Shown here in pieces: positions 1 to 6,404 of a stretch of 10,544 nt of DNA. Below the pieces are notes generated by a model. It searched no databases. It was given only the letters and a program-made list of their open reading frames with translations, and was not told the DNA's origin. The position numbers and the translations under genes were made by a program. Where the stretch lies: positions 1 through 10,544 of the forward strand of contig JABIPD010000092.1 of NCBI GenBank assembly GCA_018698735.1, written 5' to 3'. Within the stretch, counting starts at the first letter, position 1; each line of letters starts with the position of its first letter. Origin of the DNA: Candidatus Jacksonbacteria bacterium. Its GTDB lineage: Bacteria; Patescibacteriota; Patescibacteriia; UBA9629; GWA2-43-13.

Positions 1-221
1 AGATGGATTGCTTGTGCAATGTCTGGTGCTTCTTGGTAAATATGGGCTGCGATAATTCCAGAAAGAGGTGAGTCTTTTTCTAGATAAATATTCGGAGTAA
101 CTCGAGAAAGAATTTGTTGGCATGGCAAACAAATACTCTCACCATATGCATTGCAGCGAATACAAAAGGAAGGAAAAATGGCCTCTCTGAGTAAAATAGC
201 AGGACGTTTTATTAAGGACAT
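1..221 (-). CDS. comF: ComF family protein, N-terminal part (runs off the window)
   Basis: The reading frame opens at an ATG (221-219) shortly after an in-frame TAG, and 73 codons are visible before the window edge. The N-terminus has the ComF pattern: a hydrophobic/basic lead-in ending in IFPSFC, then a four-cysteine zinc-finger-like module, C20-x2-C23 and C31-x2-C34, followed by a stretch (GIIAAHIYQEAPDIAQAI) matching the segment before the phosphoribosyltransferase-like domain. That domain itself lies outside the window. ComF proteins take part in DNA uptake during natural transformation, probably with the helicase ComFA and the primosome, but their biochemistry is not settled. The gene follows clpC on the same strand with a 51-base gap and may be co-transcribed. 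No Shine-Dalgarno site is visible; a TTG at 227-225 is a less likely alternative start. The start codon falls inside a predicted RNA stem with the end of clpC. Confidence 0.8.
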   Translation of the reverse strand, partial: MSLIKRPAILLREAIFPSFCIRCNAYGESICLPCQQILSRVTPNIYLEKDSPLSGIIAAHIYQEAPDIAQAIH

Positions 222-304
222 GTCCAAAACCTATCACAGAATTCAGAAAGGGTTTTTCGAATCTGGAATAGCTTAAGATTGCGATATTTTTTTGGACATA
301 TCCT
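215..304 (-). promoter_or_regulatory. RNA stem pairing the clpC 3' end with the comF start
   Basis: In the minus-strand transcript, bases 304-290 (last clpC codons) are complementary to 229-215 over 15 consecutive pairs, one of them a G-U (300 with 219). The loop is 60 bases and contains the clpC stop codon. The comF ATG (221-219) lies in the middle of the downstream arm. Both arms contain the near-palindrome GGACATRTCC. If the structure forms it would hide the comF start until ribosomes finishing clpC disrupt it, which would be translational coupling. The pairing is directly visible; the function is inferred. Confidence 0.4.
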
Positions 305-2768
305 GAATTATAATCGATTTTCCTTTGGTTGTTATTTTTATGTTGCCAGGTTTTTGCTTGGAAGATAAAAGTTTGTTTGCGATGGGGGATTCAATAAGGT
401 CTTGAACAGCTCGTTGCACACCTCGTGCTCCATATTGAGGATGGTATCCTTTTTGAGCAATAATTTTTAAAGCGGCTTGTGAAATCGAAAATGAAATTCC
501 CATCTGAGAAAGCTGTGTTTTTATAGTATGCGTACTCTGGAGTGCTATTTTTTCGAGGCTGGGAAGTGTTAGTTGGTCAAAAATAAGAATTTTATCAAGA
601 CGGTTTAAGAGTTCTGGAGCAAAAAAATCCTTAACTTTTTCTGAAACGTCTTCGTGAATATCCTTTAAGTTTGTGTGTGGAGTGTGCTCTGCGTTATTGA
701 ATCCTATTTTTTTTGTATTAAAGTGTTCTCCTCCAAGGTTAGAAGTAAGGATAATTGAGGTATTATGAAAATATACTTTTCTTCCGGTACCATCTGTTAC
801 TGTTCCTTCGTCTAATATTTGAAGCAGTATCTGAAAAACTCGTGGGTGAGCTTTTTCTATCTCATCGAACAATATAACGCTATAGGGTCTTAACCGGACT
901 TTATCGGTAAATGGGGTTTCTTCTTTGTAGCCAACATATCCGGCAGGTGCGCCTAAAAGTTTAGAGACATTAAAGCTTTCGGAAAATTCGGACATGTCTA
1001 TTTGAATAAGAGCACTCGAGGTTCCGTAAACTTTTTCGGCGATAGTTTTTGCTGTAAGAGTTTTTCCAACGCCAGATGGTCCTAAAAACAGAAAAGAAGA
1101 GCGTGGTTTATGTTTAGCAGTAAGGCCAGCAAAATTTCTTTTTAGAACATTCGAAATTTCTTTTACACTACGGTTTTGTCCAACAATAGCGTTGCTGAGT
1201 TCTTTTTCTATTGTTTGAGAAATTTTCGAGGGTGTTTTTTCTAAATCTTCAACAGGAATATGAGAAATTCGAGAAACAACAATCGCTATATCATGAGCAT
1301 CTACGTTGCCGTGAAGGGGAGTGGAGGTGTTTTTGTTTTTGTCCGAAAGTCTTTTTAATTCTTTTGAAAGCTCACTATTTTTTTCTTTTATTGCCTGAGC
1401 TTTTGTGAAGTTTTCTTCTCGAATCATTTTTTCTTTAAGCAAGGAGTTTTTTTCTAGCCGAGCTTGGAGTTCGAGAATTTTATGATTCAAAGATTTAGCT
1501 GGAGTGGTCGTTTTTTTTCTCGAACATGCTTCGTCGATAAGGTCTATTGCTTTGTCAGGGAAAAATTTATCAGGAATATGTCTGGCTGCTAATTCTGCTG
1601 CTGTTGTTATTGCCTCATCTAATATTTGTGTCCCATGAAATTGTTCGTACACTGGGCGAAGACCTTTTAAAACTTCTATGGTTTCTTCCTTGCTTGGTTC
1701 TTCTATAACAATCGGTTGAAATCTTCGATCAAGTGCGGCATCGCCTTCGAATATTTTTTTGTATTCCTCGAGGGTGGTTGCTCCAATACAAGAAATGTCG
1801 CCACGAGCGAGTGCTGGTTTTAGCATGTTAGCAGCATCAAGGCTGCCAGAAGCAGAACCAGCTCCTATGATGGTGTGGATTTCGTCTATAAACAAAATAA
1901 TATTTTTATGGGTTTTTGCTTCGTCAATAATTTGTTTAAGTCTACTTTCAAATTCACCTCTATACATTGTTCCCGCAACAATCATTCCCATATCAAGCGC
2001 ATATACTTTTTTGTGCTGCAAAGATTCGGGAACAGATCCATGAGCTATTCGCTGTGAAAGCCCTTCTATTATTGCTGTTTTACCAACTCCCGGGTCGCCA
2101 AGCAAGAGCGGGTTGCTTTTGGTTCTTCTTGAGAGAATATGAATAATACGATCAATCTCATCGAGTCTCCCTATAATAGGATCCATTGCCTGGGCTGTTT
2201 CATGGTGAGTAAGATGGTTTGCAAAGTATTCAAGCGCAGGAACTGGGCTCTTTTTTTCTTTTACTTCTTCTTGCTGGTCTATTTTTTCTTCGAATTCTTC
2301 TGGCGTAAACGGTTTAGTAATTTCAGAAAATTTTGAAGTACTTTTAAGTACTACTGAAATGTGGCGATCAAATACATCTTTCGTTACTCCTTGTGAGTCT
2401 ATAATCGAACTCAATAATGTGTTGTTGCTATAAAAAAAACTCGCAAGAATATGTTCGCTCCCAATATATGGATGTCTAAACTCATATGCGAGCACAGCGG
2501 CTTTTTCTAAAAGCTTTATGGCATCTTCAGATATTTTTACCGTATTGGGTTCATGCGAAGGCATAAATGAATGCATGCCTTCTATTTTAGCGGCTAGCGA
2601 ATATGAAAGGTTAAGTTTGTTTAAAATTTTTGAAGCTAATCCATGCGGATAGGAAAACAAACCAGCAAGCAGGTGTTCTGGTGTTAGCTCTCCGCTTCCT
2701 TCTGTAAGTGCAAGAAGTGAAGCTTGTCTCATTATTTGTTTTACGTTGTGGCTTATTTTATCGAACAT
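273..2768 (-). CDS. clpC: ClpC-type AAA+ protein unfoldase (ClpP partner)
   Basis: This 831-residue double-ring ATPase unfolds proteins in the cytoplasm and feeds them to the ClpP protease. Two Clp N repeats occupy about residues 1-140. The first AAA+ domain has Walker A GDPGVGKT (224-231) and Walker B ILFIDEIH (291-298). A short middle segment with a UVR-like helix (about 444-478) follows, then the second AAA+ domain with Walker A GPSGVGKT (563-570), Walker B VILFDEIE (631-638), a probable arginine finger in LLNR (720-723) and sensor-2 GAR (780-782). The short UVR-type middle region, and an IGF tripeptide at 688-690 where ClpP-binding ATPases carry their (L/I/V)GF loop, argue for ClpC rather than the disaggregase ClpB. 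The start fits the family (MFDKISHNVKQIM). The gene is divergent from the pilus genes and upstream of comF. No clpP is in the window. Confidence 0.93.
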   Translation of the reverse strand: MFDKISHNVKQIMRQASLLALTEGSGELTPEHLLAGLFSYPHGLASKILNKLNLSYSLAAKIEGMHSFMPSHEPNTVKISEDAIKLLEKAAVLAYEFRHPYIGSEHILASFFYSNNTLLSSIIDSQGVTKDVFDRHISVVLKSTSKFSEITKPFTPEEFEEKIDQQEEVKEKKSPVPALEYFANHLTHHETAQAMDPIIGRLDEIDRIIHILSRRTKSNPLLLGDPGVGKTAIIEGLSQRIAHGSVPESLQHKKVYALDMGMIVAGTMYRGEFESRLKQIIDEAKTHKNIILFIDEIHTIIGAGSASGSLDAANMLKPALARGDISCIGATTLEEYKKIFEGDAALDRRFQPIVIEEPSKEETIEVLKGLRPVYEQFHGTQILDEAITTAAELAARHIPDKFFPDKAIDLIDEACSRKKTTTPAKSLNHKILELQARLEKNSLLKEKMIREENFTKAQAIKEKNSELSKELKRLSDKNKNTSTPLHGNVDAHDIAIVVSRISHIPVEDLEKTPSKISQTIEKELSNAIVGQNRSVKEISNVLKRNFAGLTAKHKPRSSFLFLGPSGVGKTLTAKTIAEKVYGTSSALIQIDMSEFSESFNVSKLLGAPAGYVGYKEETPFTDKVRLRPYSVILFDEIEKAHPRVFQILLQILDEGTVTDGTGRKVYFHNTSIILTSNLGGEHFNTKKIGFNNAEHTPHTNLKDIHEDVSEKVKDFFAPELLNRLDKILIFDQLTLPSLEKIALQSTHTIKTQLSQMGISFSISQAALKIIAQKGYHPQYGARGVQRAVQDLIESPIANKLLSSKQKPGNIKITTKGKSIIIQDMSKKISQS

Positions 2769-2814
2769 ACTTGAAGGAATTTCTAATTACACTAATGAGT
2801 AATTTCTAATTAAT

Positions 2815-2847
2815 CACCAAAAAACAAATCCCAATGGTTTTTTAGTG
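2815..2847. repeat. Imperfect hairpin in the clpC leader region
   Basis: CAC-C-AAAAAAC (2815-2825) can pair with GTTTTTT-A-GTG (2837-2847), ten pairs plus one mismatch, around an 11-base loop. The stem is mostly A-T and therefore weak. It lies between the proposed clpC promoter and the start codon. It might be a leader structure or a remnant terminator, but nothing decides between these. Confidence 0.3.
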
Positions 2848-2868
2848 TGTTGCTCAGCGTTTATGAAT

Positions 2869-2897
2869 AGTATAGGGAAACGACACTAATAAAACAA
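2869..2897 (-). promoter_or_regulatory. Candidate clpC promoter
   Basis: On the minus strand, TTGTTT (2897-2892) and TATACT (2874-2869) are separated by 17 bases, a good match to a housekeeping-sigma promoter. Transcription would begin near 2862, giving a leader of about 95 bases before the clpC ATG. That leader would include the imperfect hairpin at 2815-2847 and two copies of the 12-base repeat AATTTCTAATTA. No CtsR- or HrcA-type operator was recognised. Confidence 0.4.
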
Positions 2898-2947
2898 TTA
2901 ATTATTGGAGTTTGGGTCCTTGGTTATTGATTAATGTAATTAGAAAT

Positions 2948-2992
2948 TAGGTTAATTAGTTATTAATACAACCTCTTAGATTAACCTATAAT
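2948..2992 (+). promoter_or_regulatory. 9-bp inverted repeat abutting a TATAAT box upstream of pilM
   Basis: TAGGTTAAT (2948-2956) and ATTAACCTA (2980-2988) form a perfect 9-bp inverted repeat with a 23-base spacer. The right arm runs into a perfect -10 box TATAAT (2987-2992). A weak -35 TTAATA (2963-2968) lies 18 bases upstream, inside the repeat. If used, this promoter would give a leader of about 127 bases before the pilM ATG at 3126. It is an alternative or additional promoter to the extended -10 at 3061-3069, and the repeat looks like a possible operator. Confidence 0.3.
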
Positions 2993-3060
2993 TCGCCGAA
3001 AGGTAGTATGGTTTGAATGATTGTTGCTGTCAAGAATGCATAGTACCCCAGATATATATA

Positions 3061-3069
3061 TGATATACT
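3061..3069 (+). promoter_or_regulatory. Extended -10 promoter for the pilM operon
   Basis: TGATATACT fits the extended -10 pattern TGnTATAnT. No convincing -35 is present, which extended -10 promoters tolerate. Transcription would start near 3076, about 50 bases ahead of the pilM ATG. AGATATAT (3050-3057) and ATATATCT (3087-3094) form an 8-bp inverted repeat around it. The same TGnTATAnT form precedes the major pilin gene and pilD, which supports this call over the TATAAT at 2987. Confidence 0.45.
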
Positions 3070-3125
3070 ATACTCTAGAAGAGGAAATATATCTTTACCT
3101 TTTGTTTTTGGTTAATAGAAAAATT

Positions 3126-4232
3126 ATGGGGCTTTTTTCTCAGCATAAAAATTATATTGGAATAGATTTTGGAACTTCGAGTGTTAAACTTGTTGAGCTA
3201 ACACAGGTTCAGGGCGAACCACGGCTTGTTACGTATTCTTACACAGACGACGTGTCTCAGATTATTCGTTTAAATACCCCTCAATCATATCAGCAACTAG
3301 CGGCTATTGTTCAAGATATGTGTAAAAAAGCGCATACGCAATCAACTCATGTGGTTGCTGCACTCCCAAATTTTGCGGTTTTTAGTTCTGTTATAAGTGT
3401 TCCATCGCTTAAAAAAGATGAATTAGAAAGTGCGATTCAGTTAGAGGCAAAAAAGTTTGTTCCAATGCCAATAGAAGAAACTATTCTGGATTGGAGAGTT
3501 ATAGATAAACCAGAAGAAAGCAAACCAGAAAAGATTAAAAAGCAAAAACCATCACAATTAAAAGACGAAAAAACGCAGAATTCAAAAAGCGATCACATGG
3601 AGGTTCTTATTACGGCTGCTCCTAAAACATTGGTAGAAAAATATCTTACAATTTTTAAGGCCGCAAAATTAAATTTATTAAGTTTAGAGACAGAATCATT
3701 TGCGCTTGCCAGATCTTTAGCAGGAAAAGATAGCTCAACATTTATGATTATAGACTTAGGGGCTATTTCTACTGATATTATTTTAATAGAGAATGGTGTG
3801 CCTGTTATTTCTCGCAGTATAGATGTTGGGGGGCAGACAATTACTGCCGCACTTAAAGAACATTTAGGAATAGATGAAAAACGAGCAGAGCAGTTTAAGC
3901 GAGATGTTGGAATGACAGCAGGAACACAAGAAACAGAGGGGATGTCACGGCTTATTGCTTCGTCTTTTCAGTCTGTTATAAATGAAGTTCAGTATACGCT
4001 CGATTTATATCGCAACCGAAATAAAGGCACTGTGCAGAAAGTTGTTCTTGCTGGTGGCAGTGCATTTCTTTCTGGAATGCCCGAATATATAGAGAAAGCT
4101 CTGTCGTTGCCTGTCTATATCGGCGATGCTTGGCAGCAGGTAAGCTATCCTGCAGAGCTTAAGCCTGTGTTGGAGAGCTTGTCGCCTCGGTTTTCTATTG
4201 CGATAGGGCTTGCGCTTCGAGAGTTAGTTTAA
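3126..4232 (+). CDS. pilM: Type IV pilus assembly protein PilM (actin-like ATPase)
   Basis: PilM is a cytoplasmic actin/FtsA-fold protein that binds the N-terminal tail of PilN and links the assembly ATPases to the inner-membrane alignment complex. The start at 3126 gives a 368-residue protein opening with MGLFSQHKNYIGIDFGTSS, the normal PilM N-terminus; upstream in-frame starts at 3021 (TTG) and 3036 (ATG) would add a non-homologous segment and are rejected. Nucleotide-binding motifs are DFGTSSVK (14-21), IDLGAISTD (209-217) and AGGSAFLSG (309-317). EAKKFVPMPIEET (107-119) is typical of the family. Residues about 128-157 form a lysine/glutamate-rich, probably disordered insert just before strand MEVLITAAP. 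It is the first gene of the pilus operon, 24 bases ahead of pilB. No pilN or pilO follows, which is unusual. No Shine-Dalgarno site is present. Confidence 0.92.
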   Translation: MGLFSQHKNYIGIDFGTSSVKLVELTQVQGEPRLVTYSYTDDVSQIIRLNTPQSYQQLAAIVQDMCKKAHTQSTHVVAALPNFAVFSSVISVPSLKKDELESAIQLEAKKFVPMPIEETILDWRVIDKPEESKPEKIKKQKPSQLKDEKTQNSKSDHMEVLITAAPKTLVEKYLTIFKAAKLNLLSLETESFALARSLAGKDSSTFMIIDLGAISTDIILIENGVPVISRSIDVGGQTITAALKEHLGIDEKRAEQFKRDVGMTAGTQETEGMSRLIASSFQSVINEVQYTLDLYRNRNKGTVQKVVLAGGSAFLSGMPEYIEKALSLPVYIGDAWQQVSYPAELKPVLESLSPRFSIAIGLALRELV

Positions 4233-4256
4233 GTTCCAATTCAATTTACCTGTATT

Positions 4257-6011
4257 ATGCCAGCGCCTCCTGTACAAACAAAAAAAATAACTATAGCGGA
4301 ATATCTTCTTCAGGAAAAGATTATAAGCCAGAAAGGTTTCGAGCAGATAGCAACCCAGGCTCATCAAAAAAATATTCCAATAGAGCAAGCATTTCTTGAA
4401 AGTGGTGTTATATCGGAACAAGATTTGCTGAAAGCAAAACAAGCAGTGTACCAGCTCGAGGCTATAGATCTCGAGCGTGTTAAAATTCCAGAAGAGGTAA
4501 TGAACCTTCTGCCAAAAGAGCTGGCAGAAAATTATAAAATGGTTCCTTTTCAACGTGCTCAGGATATTGTCTCTATAGCATTAATAGACCCAACAGATTT
4601 AAAAGCACGAGAGGCCGCAGAATTTGTTGCACGTAATAAAGGTTTTCGGGTTCGTTATTTTCTTACAACACCAACTTCTTTGCGGACTGGATTAAAACAA
4701 TACGGCGATCTTTCTGCCGAAGTCGAAGGTGCGGTTAGTGCAGCAGAAAAAAGAATAGAAGAAAGAAAAGAAGATACCGGTGAAAAAATTGGAGATGTTC
4801 AGGCCGTTGTTAAAAGCGCTCCAGTATCTAAAATTGTTTCGGTTATAATGAAGCATGCAGTAGAAGGAGAGGCTTCAGATATTCATATAGAGCCATTTGG
4901 TAACAATACTCGAGTACGATACCGTATAGACGGTGAATTATTTACAACGCTTTCGCTTCCTTTATATATTCACGATTCAATTGTTTCTAGAATAAAAGTA
5001 TTAGCCAGTTTAAAAATAGACGAAACACGCAAACCTCAAGATGGAAGAATTCATATTGCAACCACAGAAAAGGACATGGATTTTAGAGTCTCTATTCTTC
5101 CGCTTGTTGGCCACGAAAAAATTGTAATGCGTTTGCTTGATACCTCGGGCAGTGCGCCAACACTTGGAAGCCTTGGGTACCAGGGTCGAAATCTGCAAAT
5201 TATAGAGAACACTATTTTAAAACCAAATGGAATGTTTCTTATTTCTGGGCCAACTGGCTCTGGTAAATCGACAACATTGTTTTCGGTTCTTACAAAATTA
5301 AACCGAGAAGGCGTAAATATTTCAACACTTGAAGACCCTATTGAATATAGAGTAAAAGGAGTAAATCAATCACAGGTCAGGCCAGATGTAGGGTTTAGTT
5401 TTGCTACTGGATTACGGTCTATGCTGCGGCAAGATCCAGATGTTATTCTAGTTGGAGAGATTAGAGACAACGAAACAGCTCAGTTGGCGGTGAATGCAGC
5501 ATTAACTGGGCATTTAGTTCTTTCGACGCTTCATACAAACGACGCCTTTGGCGCGATCCCGCGACTGATGGATATGGATGTTGAGCCATTTTTAATTTCG
5601 AATACCCTGAATGCTATAGGCGCTCAGCGATTGGTCCGAAGGCTATGCGATGATTGCAAGAAAGAATATCCGTTGCCACAATATTTAAAACAAGAAGTAA
5701 TGGACGAATTAAAAGCTATTCCTCTGAAAGCTTATTATCAGGGTCTAAATCCCCAGAAACCTACTTTTTATAAAGGACTTGGTTGCCCTCGATGTGGACA
5801 TTCAGGCTATAAAGGCCGAGTTTCTATTGCAGAGACAATAGAGATTACATCTGAAATGAGAAGTATTATCGCAGAAGGCGTGAGAGGTGATGAAATTAAA
5901 AAACATATCTCTCAACAAGATTTTATTACCATGCGCCAAGAAGGAATATTAAAAGCTTTACAAGGGGTTACAAGTATAGAAGAAGTGTGGACATCAACAC
6001 GATCGGATTAA
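4257..6011 (+). CDS. pilB: Type IV pilus extension ATPase PilB
   Basis: PilB is the hexameric cytoplasmic motor that drives pilin polymerisation through PilC. The 584-residue length is usual for the family. An N-terminal GspE-type domain (about 10-150) is followed by a glutamate/lysine-rich linker (about 155-180), the N2 domain with EASDIHIEP (205-213), and the ATPase core. Walker A is GPTGSGKST (331-339), the Asp box STLEDPIEY (356-364), Walker B DPDVILVGEIRD (393-404) with catalytic E401, and the His box GHLVLSTLHTND (418-429). A tetracysteine zinc site is formed by C464-x2-C467 and C510-x2-C513. All catalytic residues are intact, in contrast to the PilT-like protein two genes on. The gene is 24 bases after pilM and 16 bases before the receiver gene, so the three are probably co-transcribed. 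Confidence 0.96.
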   Translation: MPAPPVQTKKITIAEYLLQEKIISQKGFEQIATQAHQKNIPIEQAFLESGVISEQDLLKAKQAVYQLEAIDLERVKIPEEVMNLLPKELAENYKMVPFQRAQDIVSIALIDPTDLKAREAAEFVARNKGFRVRYFLTTPTSLRTGLKQYGDLSAEVEGAVSAAEKRIEERKEDTGEKIGDVQAVVKSAPVSKIVSVIMKHAVEGEASDIHIEPFGNNTRVRYRIDGELFTTLSLPLYIHDSIVSRIKVLASLKIDETRKPQDGRIHIATTEKDMDFRVSILPLVGHEKIVMRLLDTSGSAPTLGSLGYQGRNLQIIENTILKPNGMFLISGPTGSGKSTTLFSVLTKLNREGVNISTLEDPIEYRVKGVNQSQVRPDVGFSFATGLRSMLRQDPDVILVGEIRDNETAQLAVNAALTGHLVLSTLHTNDAFGAIPRLMDMDVEPFLISNTLNAIGAQRLVRRLCDDCKKEYPLPQYLKQEVMDELKAIPLKAYYQGLNPQKPTFYKGLGCPRCGHSGYKGRVSIAETIEITSEMRSIIAEGVRGDEIKKHISQQDFITMRQEGILKALQGVTSIEEVWTSTRSD

Positions 6012-6027
6012 GTTTGGGTTTTTGCGT

Positions 6028-6396
6028 ATGGACAAAACACTTATTATAATAGAAGACGACACGTTTCTTTCTCAGATGTATGCAGAAAAATTTGAAGCTG
6101 AGAGGGAGTTTTCGGTTTTTGTTGGCGGCACAATGGCAGAGGGGCTTGCGCTTATAGAGAAGCATCCACCAGATTGTATTTTACTCGATATTGAACTTCC
6201 TGATGGCTCTGGTCTCGACGCCTTAGAGCAACTTCGGATTGAGGGTAAAATAAAAAATGCTGTTGTTATATTACTTACCAATAACGACGCAACCAGAGAT
6301 ATCGAAAGAGCTACCCGGCTCGGCGCAAAAGATTATTTAATTAAAGCTCACTTTACTCCACAAGAAGTTGTGGCACGCGTTCGGCGTGTATTATAA
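6028..6396 (+). CDS. Single-domain CheY-like response regulator
   Basis: This 122-residue protein is a stand-alone receiver domain. The acidic pocket is IIEDD with D10 and D11, the phospho-acceptor is D54 in LLDIELPDG, the switch threonine is T84 in ILLTN, and the conserved lysine is K106 in YLIKA. All residues needed for phosphorylation are present, and there is no output domain, so it would act by protein-protein contact as CheY, Spo0F or PilG do. An in-frame TTG at 6022 is a less likely start than the ATG at 6028. It sits between pilB (16 bases) and the PilT-like gene (8 bases), which strongly suggests control of pilus motors. No histidine kinase is in the window. Confidence 0.9.
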   Translation: MDKTLIIIEDDTFLSQMYAEKFEAEREFSVFVGGTMAEGLALIEKHPPDCILLDIELPDGSGLDALEQLRIEGKIKNAVVILLTNNDATRDIERATRLGAKDYLIKAHFTPQEVVARVRRVL

Positions 6397-6404
6397 ATAC
6401 TGAT

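Larger units (their letters stand above)
2778..2948. repeat. Inverted and direct repeats in the divergent clpC/pilM region
   Basis: AATTTCTAATTACACTAAT (2778-2796) recurs in inverted orientation at 2930-2948 with 18 of 19 bases identical. The core AATTTCTAATTA occurs a third time, directly repeated, at 2801-2812. A shorter motif ACACTAA is at 2789-2795 and 2883-2889, with its inverse TTAGTGT at 2842-2848. The copies bracket the candidate clpC promoter. The sequence is non-coding on both strands. It could be a set of operator sites or the edges of a small degenerate element; no transposase or target duplication is visible. Confidence 0.6.

Noticed and set aside
1511..1518. Eight-base homopolymer in clpC as a programmed slippage site
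   Set aside because: It lies mid-gene between conserved domains, with no supporting structure and no alternative product that makes sense.
1759..2057. Plus-strand open frames of 60 and 94 codons inside clpC
   Set aside because: They are antisense to the conserved first AAA+ domain, have no recognisable protein pattern and no initiation signals.
273..2768. Calling the Clp ATPase ClpB
   Set aside because: It lacks the long ClpB middle coiled coil and has a UVR-like segment and an IGF ClpP-binding loop, both ClpC features.
3081..3085. GAGGA as a Shine-Dalgarno site for pilM
   Set aside because: It is about 40 bases ahead of the pilM ATG and no start codon lies at suitable spacing.
3021..3125. 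Longer pilM starting at TTG 3021 or ATG 3036
   Set aside because: The 35 extra residues are unlike any PilM N-terminus, overlap the extended -10 element, and the family-typical start MGLFSQHKNYIGID lies at 3126.
2769..3125. CRISPR array, tRNA or structured RNA gene in the divergent intergenic region
   Set aside because: The repeats are few, irregularly spaced and AT-rich, and no cloverleaf or other known RNA fold could be recognised.
4224..4553. 109-codon minus-strand frame over the start of pilB
   Set aside because: Antisense to the PilB N-terminal domain, with low-complexity Phe/Leu/Tyr-rich translation and no homology.
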